Virus record (IMG/VR): IMGVR_UViG_3300025598_000023
Coordinates: 1-64,000 of that record
Length of the DNA: 64,000 bases
Source of the DNA: a virus
Reading direction: 5' to 3' (one strand)
The notes below the pieces were generated by a model, which saw only the letters and a list, made by a program, of their open reading frames with translations, made no database searches and was not told where the DNA came from. Positions 31,401 to 39,455 of the stretch are shown one piece after another. Position numbers and translations under genes: made by a program. Positions within the stretch are counted from its first letter, which is position 1. Each line of letters opens with the position of its first letter.

Positions 31401-31767
31401 GTATAGTGAGTTTAGTGGAATTTATCGTGTAGTTCAAGTTACAAGCACATTTAGTGGTGGTAAATTTACGCAAAAACTAAAAAATTACCGTGTTCGTAAT
31501 CAACAAGAAGTTCAATCAACACCAGTAAGAGCTGATAATGTGAATAATTCAGCTCCAACAAGCACAGATAATTCTAATAATCCACCAGCAGAACCTGCAA
31601 AACATACAGCAAAAACTGCAGTTAATCGTCCTGATAATGGCGGCGGCGGTTCAACTACAAGCCCATCTACTACTATTTTTAATGATAACACTGGACAACC
31701 ATTTGTTGCTCCTACACCTAAAACAGGCATAGCAGAAGATCATGGTTATATTTTAGGAAATGACTAA
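28483..31767 (+). CDS. Large baseplate structural protein, probable hub component
   Basis: The protein has 1094 residues. Residues ~100-370 are low-complexity Ala/Gln/Asn/Ser/Thr, partly helical ('AQAASVAAQQVANDAATTQ'). A folded part begins near 370 ('NKLHDYTNYTYRISIYAIPRETINQI') and continues with 'DVIKLKFDIIEPYTVSFLARLQ' and 'FFVMKIEFLGYND' to about residue 1010 ('YRVVQVTSTFSGGKFTQKLKNYRV'). The end is a Pro/Thr/Asn-rich tail. The last strand pattern ('SxFSGGKFTQ-LK-') is typical of hub proteins near the spike, and it sits directly before gp5, so a gp27-like role is plausible. Direct homology to T4 gp27 was not established. Confidence 0.6.
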   Translation: MPTTLTPTQQLTAAQNQLNTWKNQQIALGNQPTVGDVNRQMAAILNSGAYPDIDMGKLNLGSQNSEGLVINLAPDSFVISGSGGYVQDTSSGYNGTPLLSNDGLIVSSQNSDAVAAAQAASVAAQQVANDAATTQSGVDLANAQTALEAARARVAALQAQANNTPASDTTPTSSSEAQAASSAVNQQQGIEISSVTTANAQNTAAIAQQNAAASAAQQADLATLQAQYAASNTNNTAQSSDTGTPNGGFNTLTSGTGPTQIPPGDATVIVPNQTINAATNGLTEDASSNAVTSITNTTRFADQTSGSGIKSDSSAPQTNSIAVASSNNNNNTSKITSSGPASSIDNSGSTNGSPQPSTTYAGRTNKLHDYTNYTYRISIYAIPRETINQIYAQKIYPGNEFALMNNAVFVASDSGMSASVANRSYFPTDLTIDNLEIQTIVNSSGDQTRATDVIKLKFDIIEPYTVSFLARLQKCAASLNPEPNFNWSNTFFVMKIEFLGYNDKGEPIAPTISSDGSAQVIPNTTKYIPFTFVNMKFKITSSGGVYTCDAIPANSMALSALDNTIPFHIEIKGGSILDLFNGDLASTTTTTELVRPNSADQELRTTTTQNTVSGNQTTVKKGIKDALNIGEVEKTNQKDDKGNHTGQNLANTYAFEFTNDLLSAKVIDPQTFKDQSVAIGGSTDANAKKQGQTGVLTITTDSQSFRASAGTRITDFIGSVITVSDYMTGQNTTSGHDSQPVKTWKITPVIKFGSIDPGTGYYQRDIKYVVMPYTMYGHDAPGFGQAPVSKSQIVKTYTYLYSGQNRDVIDANIEFNMAFFEYKNGVPANYINKANDESGNKSQQTYSGGSYNDAADGRFFKPRYHYVRGLADRQNTGPTTVSAQTIAVQELMEKLLDNRGDMITLDFTIIGDPDWISQDYALMHPSVVGTAPYIGSNGSGSINYNNPVYFNFYFATPNADYDDNTGLFNVNGAYSEFSGIYRVVQVTSTFSGGKFTQKLKNYRVRNQQEVQSTPVRADNVNNSAPTSTDNSNNPPAEPAKHTAKTAVNRPDNGGGGSTTSPSTTIFNDNTGQPFVAPTPKTGIAEDHGYILGND

Positions 31768-34700
31768 TGACCGACATTTTTGAACAAGAATATAAAAAAG
31801 CACCACATCACACACGTCACGAAAGTGCCAGCGGCGTTCGTATATCGCCTGGTCCCTATGTTGGAATTGTTAAAAATAATACTGATCCGCTGCGAAGCGG
31901 TAAACTTCAAGTATGGATTGCTGAACTCGGTGGTAGTCCTACAGATGAAGGCAGTTGGAAAACCGTAAGTTATTGCACACCATTTTATGGTGTAACAAAT
32001 AATCGTGACAATAGCGGGTATGACCATCATCCACACAGTTATGGTATGTGGTTTGTGCCACCTGACATTGGTGTAAAAGTTCTTTGCACATTTGCTAATG
32101 GTAATCCATTTGATGGTTACTGGTTTGGTTGTATTCCTGAATGGCCTAATATGTATAATATGCCTGGTTTGGCTGGTGCATTAGATGGTTCAATACCAGC
32201 ACCAGTAACAAATGGTTATACAGATAATTTAACACCTGGCACATTGTCTAATATTGGTCCACTCAAGGACCAAAATGGTAATAATATTCGTATAGCTCAT
32301 GATTATCAAAAAAAGATATGGGATAAGCAAAATCTAACCAATGACCCAGATCGTGGACCTGGTACAAGCAGTGCGTTCCGTGAAACACCAAGCAGTGTTT
32401 TTGGTATTTCTACGCCAGGTCAACCTATAAACCCCAATGATCCACAGTTTTTTACAAATAAAAATGGTGACCAAGAGTATGGCGTAAGTGGTCGCAAAGG
32501 CGGTCATACACTGGTTATGGACGATGGTGATGCAAACGTCAAAAACGCAATGTTTAGATTGCGTAGTGCCAATGGTCATATGATTTTGATGAATGACACT
32601 AAAGATTTCATTTACATTATCAATAGTAAAGGCACAGCTTGGGTAGAAATTAATGCTGCTGGCGATATCAATGTTTATGCGCAAAGCAATCTTAATATTG
32701 AAGCTAAAGGTGGTATGCAATTAGAAACACAAGGCGCACTTAAACTACATGGTAAGACTGTAGATATCGTAAGTGATGGCGCTTTTAACATGCAAGGCAC
32801 AGATATTAATATTTTAGGCAGTGGCAGCACAAAAGTTACAGGCAAATCATCGCTGCATCTAAAAGGCATGAATACATATCTTACTGGAGATAGTTGTATT
32901 CAAATTAAAAGTGATGGTCACATTGACCTTAAAGGCGCATGTCACACAATTAATACAGCAGATGCTAATAAAGCCACCGAAGCAAGCGGCGCATCACAGC
33001 CAAGCAATATGCCAACTGCTGAACCTTGGACTGGTCATAATAGTCCAACTGCACCCACAAGTCAACCAGCATACGGTCAACAACAAGGTTTACCACCATC
33101 AAATGGTTCAAATAGTACAAGTGCAGGTCAATTTGGTGCTGCTAATAATTTCGGTAGTAGCAATGTTCAACAAAGCTATGGTCCAATGACTAATAATATA
33201 CCGCCTGTAACATATTCAAATTATGGTTATAACTCTGCAGGTGCTGGCAGCATTGCTGGCAGTTACACTGATTTAAATTCTACACCAGGCACAAGTTATC
33301 TTGTAAGTGGTGCTATTGCAGGTGCAGTAGCAGGCATTGTTTTTGGAAGTGGAGCTAGCTTTGATGTATCAGATATATCAACAGGCAGCAGCAATCCAAA
33401 ATATAGCACTGGTGAGGCACAAAATAATCCTGGTAATTTACCTTATAACAATAGTGATTCTTATGCAGTTGGTTTTGCTAATGGTCTAGCAGTTTACACT
33501 AAACCTGAATCAGGTATTGCAGCGTTGGCTAAACTTTTCCAAGGTTACAATACAAGTACATCAGTGACTTGTATTGATTTAATAACTAAGTTCTTAAACG
33601 CACAAAGTAGCAGTGATCCAAATGTAATTAATATGACACGTTATATGCAAACAAATTTAGGTATCAACAGCAAAGACCATGTTGCATTAACTGATCCAAC
33701 TACGCTACTTGGTTGGGTATCTACTGTAATAAAATATGTGCAAGGACGCCTTATCTATACATATGACCAAATTGTTAGTGGTTGTGCGATAAGTCTGAAT
33801 GAAAGTAATACTACATTCTTGAATGGTTTACAACCTATTACACAGCCTTGGCAAAACAATGGCGGCACTAACCAGTATAGTGGATTTGTTAATCCAGCAA
33901 CTACACCTAGTGTGGCAAATAAAGGCAGTAGTCCACTGCAACAAATTGCAAATCGTGTAATTACTAATCTTGTAGGTGGTGCAGCATTTGGTGTTGGAAA
34001 TGCTATTGGTCAAGCTCTAAATGGTCAACAGCAAACTGGGGGCGGCAGTTATGGATTTGTTGATTCACCAGTTAATAATATAGGAACAACTGCTGGTCAG
34101 ACTGCTTATACTAATTATTTGGGACAAAGTGTAGGCAGTGGTCAGTGCGTAGCACTTGTTCAAGCCGCAAGCGGAGTTGGTAATACAAGCACTTGGGTGC
34201 CAGGTAATAGCGTTCTAAATGGCACTACACAACCTGGAACAGTTATTGCTTGTGGATTTACTGGACCAGGCGGAACCTATGCTAACCAAAGCGGCGAATC
34301 GCATGCTGCTATTTTTTTAGGTTATCAGTATGATACAAATGGTAATATAAGCGGTATTCGTGTTCAAGACCAATGGGCTGGTCAGCCTTGTGGAACACGC
34401 ACTATAAGTATAGATCAAGCAAAAGCAGAAGGTGCACAAAACTTTAGCGAAGTTACACATGATGGCAGCACAGCAATTCAAGCTGCTGGCTCACCACAAG
34501 TAGTAACACAAAATCAAATTGATCAGATTAATGGTAACTCACCAACTTATAGTTCACAGTCACAAAATGTAAGTGGCAGTAGTCCAACAAGCGAATCAAA
34601 CGCTTATAATTATGATAACACTGGTTATCGTGATTTGAGCGCAACAGGCACAACTGGTCCAGTGCCACTACCACCAAGTAATCCTTCGGTTATAAGTGCT

Positions 34701-35618
34701 AACAGTCCTACTGCAAGTAACGGCACAATTGCTTATAATGGTGGTGCTACTGCAAGCGACAACGTGGCTGCAAGTGTTCCAAATTATCCAGTTACACCAC
34801 AAGGTGCTAATCCAGCAGATATTGCTGGTGGTGGTTTTGGTGCACCAAGCAGTGGCAGCGGCGGCGTAGCATATCAACAGATTACATCACTGCAAGGGTT
34901 GCAACGAGTTTATGATCCTACAACTGACAGTTACAATTTTATTGGTAAAACAAGCAATGGTTCTACTGTAAGTATAAGCCAATCAACAGTAGATCAGCTT
35001 ACAATACAAGGTCAAGATAAAGCAAGTCTCAATGAAATTGGTGTTGATGGACTTTATCAAATACAACAAAATAATGCAGCGGCTACAAGTTCAACTGATT
35101 ATAGTGGCGTTGTAAATCAAGGTGTCAGTTCTACACCTACCCCAAGCACTGATTATGTTCCACTTGATACAGGTATTGCGGCACAACAACATAATTATGC
35201 AAATGACACCAGTTATCTATATGACACCACTGCTCGTCGTGATCCAATTAGTAGTCCAGATGCTGCTGCATATGGTGACAAGTATAGCGCAACTGTTGTA
35301 AATGCTCCAACCAATACGCCTACAAATATAGCAGCAAATCCTGGTGATATTGCATCTGGAGGATACGGCACAGGTGATAATCAAAGTTCAACTGGCAGTG
35401 TAGTTGGCACAAAATCACCATCAACCAATACTGCACAAGCTACATCAAACCCTGGTGATTTAGCTGGCGGAGGTTTTGGAAGTGGCAGCAGTGGCGGCAC
35501 AACATCGGTTGCACCTATTACTGGTAATCAACCAGCGCCAGCAACGGGTGGTCAAACTGGTGCACAAAGCACACCAAGCGGCAGTGCATCTACTGGTGCT
35601 GCAGGTAAGAGTTGTTAA
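31767..35618 (+). CDS. 5: Baseplate central spike (gp5-like) with two putative cell-wall-lytic domains
   Basis: The protein has 1283 residues. Residues ~20-140 are an OB-fold ('GPYVGIVKNNTDPLRSGKLQVWI' to 'GYWFGCIPE'). Residues ~240-400 form the spike beta-helix with the repeating 'NLNIEAKGG', 'LKLHGKTVDI' and 'GDIN' pattern. Around 550-680, 'NNPGNLPY' with 'YTKPESGIAALAKLFQGY' resembles a muramidase-like structural domain. Around 780-890 a BPSL0067/CHAP-like cysteine peptidase or amidase has Cys794 ('GSGQCVALVQ'), His846 ('SHAAIFLGY') and 'VQDQWAGQP'. The rest is Ser/Gly/Asn-rich linker. T4 gp5 is 575 residues with an inserted lysozyme; here that lysozyme appears replaced. The gene overlaps its neighbours by 1 nt upstream. 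Confidence 0.85.
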   Translation: MTDIFEQEYKKAPHHTRHESASGVRISPGPYVGIVKNNTDPLRSGKLQVWIAELGGSPTDEGSWKTVSYCTPFYGVTNNRDNSGYDHHPHSYGMWFVPPDIGVKVLCTFANGNPFDGYWFGCIPEWPNMYNMPGLAGALDGSIPAPVTNGYTDNLTPGTLSNIGPLKDQNGNNIRIAHDYQKKIWDKQNLTNDPDRGPGTSSAFRETPSSVFGISTPGQPINPNDPQFFTNKNGDQEYGVSGRKGGHTLVMDDGDANVKNAMFRLRSANGHMILMNDTKDFIYIINSKGTAWVEINAAGDINVYAQSNLNIEAKGGMQLETQGALKLHGKTVDIVSDGAFNMQGTDINILGSGSTKVTGKSSLHLKGMNTYLTGDSCIQIKSDGHIDLKGACHTINTADANKATEASGASQPSNMPTAEPWTGHNSPTAPTSQPAYGQQQGLPPSNGSNSTSAGQFGAANNFGSSNVQQSYGPMTNNIPPVTYSNYGYNSAGAGSIAGSYTDLNSTPGTSYLVSGAIAGAVAGIVFGSGASFDVSDISTGSSNPKYSTGEAQNNPGNLPYNNSDSYAVGFANGLAVYTKPESGIAALAKLFQGYNTSTSVTCIDLITKFLNAQSSSDPNVINMTRYMQTNLGINSKDHVALTDPTTLLGWVSTVIKYVQGRLIYTYDQIVSGCAISLNESNTTFLNGLQPITQPWQNNGGTNQYSGFVNPATTPSVANKGSSPLQQIANRVITNLVGGAAFGVGNAIGQALNGQQQTGGGSYGFVDSPVNNIGTTAGQTAYTNYLGQSVGSGQCVALVQAASGVGNTSTWVPGNSVLNGTTQPGTVIACGFTGPGGTYANQSGESHAAIFLGYQYDTNGNISGIRVQDQWAGQPCGTRTISIDQAKAEGAQNFSEVTHDGSTAIQAAGSPQVVTQNQIDQINGNSPTYSSQSQNVSGSSPTSESNAYNYDNTGYRDLSATGTTGPVPLPPSNPSVISANSPTASNGTIAYNGGATASDNVAASVPNYPVTPQGANPADIAGGGFGAPSSGSGGVAYQQITSLQGLQRVYDPTTDSYNFIGKTSNGSTVSISQSTVDQLTIQGQDKASLNEIGVDGLYQIQQNNAAATSSTDYSGVVNQGVSSTPTPSTDYVPLDTGIAAQQHNYANDTSYLYDTTARRDPISSPDAAAYGDKYSATVVNAPTNTPTNIAANPGDIASGGYGTGDNQSSTGSVVGTKSPSTNTAQATSNPGDLAGGGFGSGSSGGTTSVAPITGNQPAPATGGQTGAQSTPSGSASTGAAGKSC

Positions 35619-35626
35619 ATACTGAC

Positions 35627-36013
35627 ATGGCATTGTATAAAGGTTATAGCAGCGTAAATCGTGATTTTGGACCGTTTAATATCACTGACAATGATTTAAT
35701 CGTTCAAGACCTATTGAACTATCTTAGTATTCGCAAAGGTGAAAAACTTCATAACCCAAATTTTGGCACAATTATTTGGAATAGGTTGTTTGATCCACTT
35801 ACGCCAGCACTAAAAAGTGAAATCAAGCAAGATATTGATCGTATCATTGCTTATGACCCACGCTTTAGTGTAGTAACACAAACTATAGTGCAAGAAAGTC
35901 CAGATGGTCAAGGATTAATTTTAAATTTTAGTTTGCGTTTTGCAACTGACAACAAGATTGCAGACCTTAATGTTTTATTCAATAAAACCAGTAATCAATT
36001 ATATGTGTTGTAA
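35627..36013 (+). CDS. 25: Baseplate wedge protein (gp25-like)
   Basis: The protein has 128 residues from the ATG at 35627; the frame also has a TTG at 35612 inside gp5. 'DLLNYLSIRKGEKLHNPNFGTIIWNRLFDPL' is the gp25/lysozyme-like wedge family signature, including the 'NPNFGT' turn. It belongs to the conserved sheath-initiating wedge core (gp25-gp6-gp53). The length matches T4 gp25 (132). The gene starts 8 nt after the gp5 stop, and a TAAATA overlaps that stop but is probably too close to the ATG to be used. Confidence 0.92.
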   Translation: MALYKGYSSVNRDFGPFNITDNDLIVQDLLNYLSIRKGEKLHNPNFGTIIWNRLFDPLTPALKSEIKQDIDRIIAYDPRFSVVTQTIVQESPDGQGLILNFSLRFATDNKIADLNVLFNKTSNQLYVL

Positions 36014-36038
36014 TAATAGTCGCATATTATTTTACAAA

Positions 36039-36044
36039 TAAATA
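36039..36044 (+). promoter_or_regulatory. T4-type late promoter for gp6
   Basis: A TAAATA core lies 15 nt before the gp6 ATG, with a TTGAGG ribosome-binding site between. Confidence 0.5.
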
Positions 36045-36059
36045 CATTGAGGTTTTATA

Positions 36060-39000
36060 ATGGCAACTAATACTCGTCAAACCAACATTTTTGCGGCTGA
36101 AGACTGGAAAAAAATCTACACAACATTCAGTAACGCAGACTTTCAATCTTATGACTTTGAAACGCTACGCAAAGTTATGGTTGACTATATCAAAACCTAT
36201 TATGCAGAAGATTTCAATGACTTCATTGAAAGCAGCGAATATGTTGCACTATTAGATTTAATTGCATTTATGGGTCAAAGTGTTGCGTTCCGCACAGACC
36301 TTAATGCTCGTGAAAACTTTCTTGACACAGCAGAACGCCGTGATAGCGTCCTGAAACTAGTAAAACAATTAAATTATGTGCCTAACCGTAATGTTGCTGC
36401 AAGTGGTGTTTTAAAAATTAATAGTCTTAACACAACTGAAAATATTTTTGACATCAATGGTGCTAATTTAAGTCGTGTTACAGTAAATTGGAATGACGCA
36501 AATAATGCAAGTTGGGTTAGTCAGTTTACTCAAATATTAAACGCGGCAATTACAAAATCAACAAAAGTTGGTCAGCCATATGCAAGCAAAACAATCAATG
36601 GTATTAGAACAGAACAATACAATATTGCTATACCAAATACAATTTTGCCTATCTTTAATTTTTCTACAACAATTAATGATGTTGCAACTGATTTTGAAAT
36701 TGTAAGTGCAAACATTCTTAATACTGATACTATTACAGAATATGATCCTGGCAGTCGTGGTCAATTTGGTATTCTGTATCAAAACGATAGTCGTGGCAAT
36801 GCTAGTGCCAATACTGGATTTTTCCTATACTTCAAACAAGGTACACTAAACAGCACAGATTTTATTATTACAGAAAAAGTTGCTAATCGTGTATTTCCAA
36901 TTAATACAGCAAATATCAACAATAGTGATATTTGGATGTATGAAATTACAAATGGAACAATTGGTACACGTTGGACACAAGTTCCTGCAACCAGTAGTAG
37001 CAGTGCAATTTATAATAGTGTAGCACGTGGTGTTCGCACACTGTATAGTGTAGATACACGCATCAATGACCAAATTGATTTAATCTTTGGTGATGGCACA
37101 TTCAGTGATATTCCACTTGGCACTTATCGCACATATTATCGTGTAAGCAATGGCTTAACATATCGTATTACGCCAAGCGATATGAGCAGCATTACTGCTG
37201 CAATTCCATATATTGATAACACTGGCAAACCGCAAACTCTTACAATTAATGCAAGTTTACAATATACAGTAAGTAACAGTTCACGCCGTGATTTAACTAA
37301 CGAAATTAAACTTAAAGCACCACAGGCTTATTATAGTCAAAATCGTATGGTTAATGGTGAAGATTATAATACTTTCCCATACACAAGTTATAGTGACATT
37401 GTTAAAGTAAAAAGTGTAAATCGTTATGCAAGTGGTGTAAGTCGTGGTCTAGATATTACTGATCCAACTGGCAAATATACTTCAACTGATTTATATGGAC
37501 GTGATGGTGTTATCTATGAAGATGTTTTTGACCAAGCGTTTAATTTTACTTACACAAGTCGTAATGATGTAATCAATGTAATTGATACAAGAATATTACC
37601 AATTATTCAAGATTATCCAATGCGTCAATTTTATTTTGAAAATTATACACCATTGGATTTTACTACACTGCAACCAACTGTTTGGTCACGCAGCACTGAT
37701 GATACTACTACATCTACTGGATTCTTTTTAGATGCAAACAACACAGGAAATGGTCCACAACAAATTTCAACATCAACAACAAGTTATCGCAAATACTTGC
37801 AAGTAAACAGTTTGATTAAGTTTGTAGCACCAACAGGTCAATATTTTGATGCAACTAATACTCTTATTACTGGCACACCTACACTTACTAGTGATAGAAC
37901 TTATATCTGGGCAAGTATTCAAAGTATTACTGGAACTGGTGCTAGCAGTGTGCTTGTGGCTGGCCGCAATATTGGTGCAGTAACGCTAAGCGAAAGTATT
38001 CCAAGTAACGCAATTGTTAGCCAAGTATATGTGCCATTTGCTACTACTTTCCAATATACAACTACAAATACATTGGTAAGTTATATACTAAACAAAACTG
38101 AATTTGCTCTGATTTATGATTATACTAAAACTGCTGGTGTAAACGACCCTTGGACCATTATTCCAATTTCAAGTGTTAATACTATGAATGACTTTGATTT
38201 GGCTACACAATATTCTACAAGTGATACCAGTTGGTTAATACGTTTTAATACTGATGGTCAAAAATACACAGTAACATATCGCCAATTAAATTATGTTTTT
38301 GGTAGTGGTGGTCAAGTTAGTTTTATAAGCACTAACCCTACTCCTGTTTATGATGCAGCAACAAATACTCTTGTTCGTGATAATATCAGATTAACAACTG
38401 TAAACAGTAATATTACTAAAGATGTAAACATGAGTGTTTATAAAAATTATATTACTAGCGATGGCTATACTGATAGTAGTAGAATTTATGTAACTTATCC
38501 TACTAGTGCTACAAGTGGATTACCTACTGACCCAAACATTTTTACTGAATCTGCAAGTGCAAATCCTAATTACGTATTCTTTAAGTTATACACAGATAGC
38601 GACAATTTATTGCGTTGGCAGTTAGTTCCAGTTGGTGGAGTAGTATCAATTTACGCAACACTTGCAGATATTAATTATGTTCGCAATAATTTTCCATCTG
38701 GCACTGTATTTTATGCAACAACTGATGATACATTTTATCAAACCCAATCAACAAACGGCGTTATAAGTGTTGTAAGTGCAGATGGTTATTGGGAAGTTTA
38801 TTATGGACGCCAAGATTTAGTATTTGAGTACCAACACAATGCAGAAAATACTCGTCGCCTTGATCCTGCTGCCACCAATCTTATTGATACTTACATCCTT
38901 ACACGAAGCTATGATGAAAGTTATCGTAACTACGTTTATGACAATACTGGAACGGTTGCGAAACCCACTGACTTAGACAGTGTTCAGTTAAACAGTAGTT

Positions 39001-39452
39001 ATAGTGGATTGTTTAATTATAAAATGCTTAGTGATGAAATGGTTTTGAACGCTGGTGTTTATAAATTATTATTTGGTTCTAAGTCTGAATTACAATTACA
39101 AGCAAACTTCCAAGTAGTAAAAAATTCTTCAACTACACTAAGTGACACTGAAATTAAAACACGTGTGATTGATGCAATCAACACTTATTTTAGTTTAGAT
39201 AATTGGGATTTTGGTGATACTTTCTATTTTAGCGAATTGGCAGCATACCTACATCAACAGTTAAGCAGTTATATCAGTAGTATTATTTTAGTTCCTATTG
39301 ATACAAATAGTTATTTTGGTAGTCTTTATGAAATTCGTTGTCAACCAAATGAAATCTTTTTAAGTGCAGCAACTGTTGATAACGTGCAAATTGTTCAAAG
39401 TGTATTAAGCGGTATTAATACTGCTGGCGTAAATCTGTATACAGGATATTAA
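36060..39452 (+). CDS. 6: Baseplate wedge protein (gp6-like), enlarged
   Basis: The protein has 1130 residues. The N-terminus 'DFETLRKVMVDYIKTYYAEDFNDFIESSEYVALLDLIAFMGQS' and 'RTDLNARENFLDTAERRDSVLKLVKQLNY' is diagnostic of gp6 and the related J-type wedge proteins. The C-terminal 'ETEIKTRVIDAINTYFSLDNWDFGDTFYFSELAAYLHQQL'-type region is conserved too. The middle third (~500-900) is expanded with beta-rich, Thr/Asn/Tyr-rich sequence, which makes it far longer than T4 gp6 (660). It forms the iris of wedge dimers around the hub and is followed by the giant structural gene after 3 nt. Confidence 0.92.
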   Translation: MATNTRQTNIFAAEDWKKIYTTFSNADFQSYDFETLRKVMVDYIKTYYAEDFNDFIESSEYVALLDLIAFMGQSVAFRTDLNARENFLDTAERRDSVLKLVKQLNYVPNRNVAASGVLKINSLNTTENIFDINGANLSRVTVNWNDANNASWVSQFTQILNAAITKSTKVGQPYASKTINGIRTEQYNIAIPNTILPIFNFSTTINDVATDFEIVSANILNTDTITEYDPGSRGQFGILYQNDSRGNASANTGFFLYFKQGTLNSTDFIITEKVANRVFPINTANINNSDIWMYEITNGTIGTRWTQVPATSSSSAIYNSVARGVRTLYSVDTRINDQIDLIFGDGTFSDIPLGTYRTYYRVSNGLTYRITPSDMSSITAAIPYIDNTGKPQTLTINASLQYTVSNSSRRDLTNEIKLKAPQAYYSQNRMVNGEDYNTFPYTSYSDIVKVKSVNRYASGVSRGLDITDPTGKYTSTDLYGRDGVIYEDVFDQAFNFTYTSRNDVINVIDTRILPIIQDYPMRQFYFENYTPLDFTTLQPTVWSRSTDDTTTSTGFFLDANNTGNGPQQISTSTTSYRKYLQVNSLIKFVAPTGQYFDATNTLITGTPTLTSDRTYIWASIQSITGTGASSVLVAGRNIGAVTLSESIPSNAIVSQVYVPFATTFQYTTTNTLVSYILNKTEFALIYDYTKTAGVNDPWTIIPISSVNTMNDFDLATQYSTSDTSWLIRFNTDGQKYTVTYRQLNYVFGSGGQVSFISTNPTPVYDAATNTLVRDNIRLTTVNSNITKDVNMSVYKNYITSDGYTDSSRIYVTYPTSATSGLPTDPNIFTESASANPNYVFFKLYTDSDNLLRWQLVPVGGVVSIYATLADINYVRNNFPSGTVFYATTDDTFYQTQSTNGVISVVSADGYWEVYYGRQDLVFEYQHNAENTRRLDPAATNLIDTYILTRSYDESYRNYVYDNTGTVAKPTDLDSVQLNSSYSGLFNYKMLSDEMVLNAGVYKLLFGSKSELQLQANFQVVKNSSTTLSDTEIKTRVIDAINTYFSLDNWDFGDTFYFSELAAYLHQQLSSYISSIILVPIDTNSYFGSLYEIRCQPNEIFLSAATVDNVQIVQSVLSGINTAGVNLYTGY

Positions 39453-39455
39453 TAA

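Noticed and set aside
35616-35621. TAAATA between gp5 and gp25 as a late promoter
   Set aside because: It overlaps the gp5 stop and lies only 5 nt before the gp25 ATG, so a transcript would start inside the gene.
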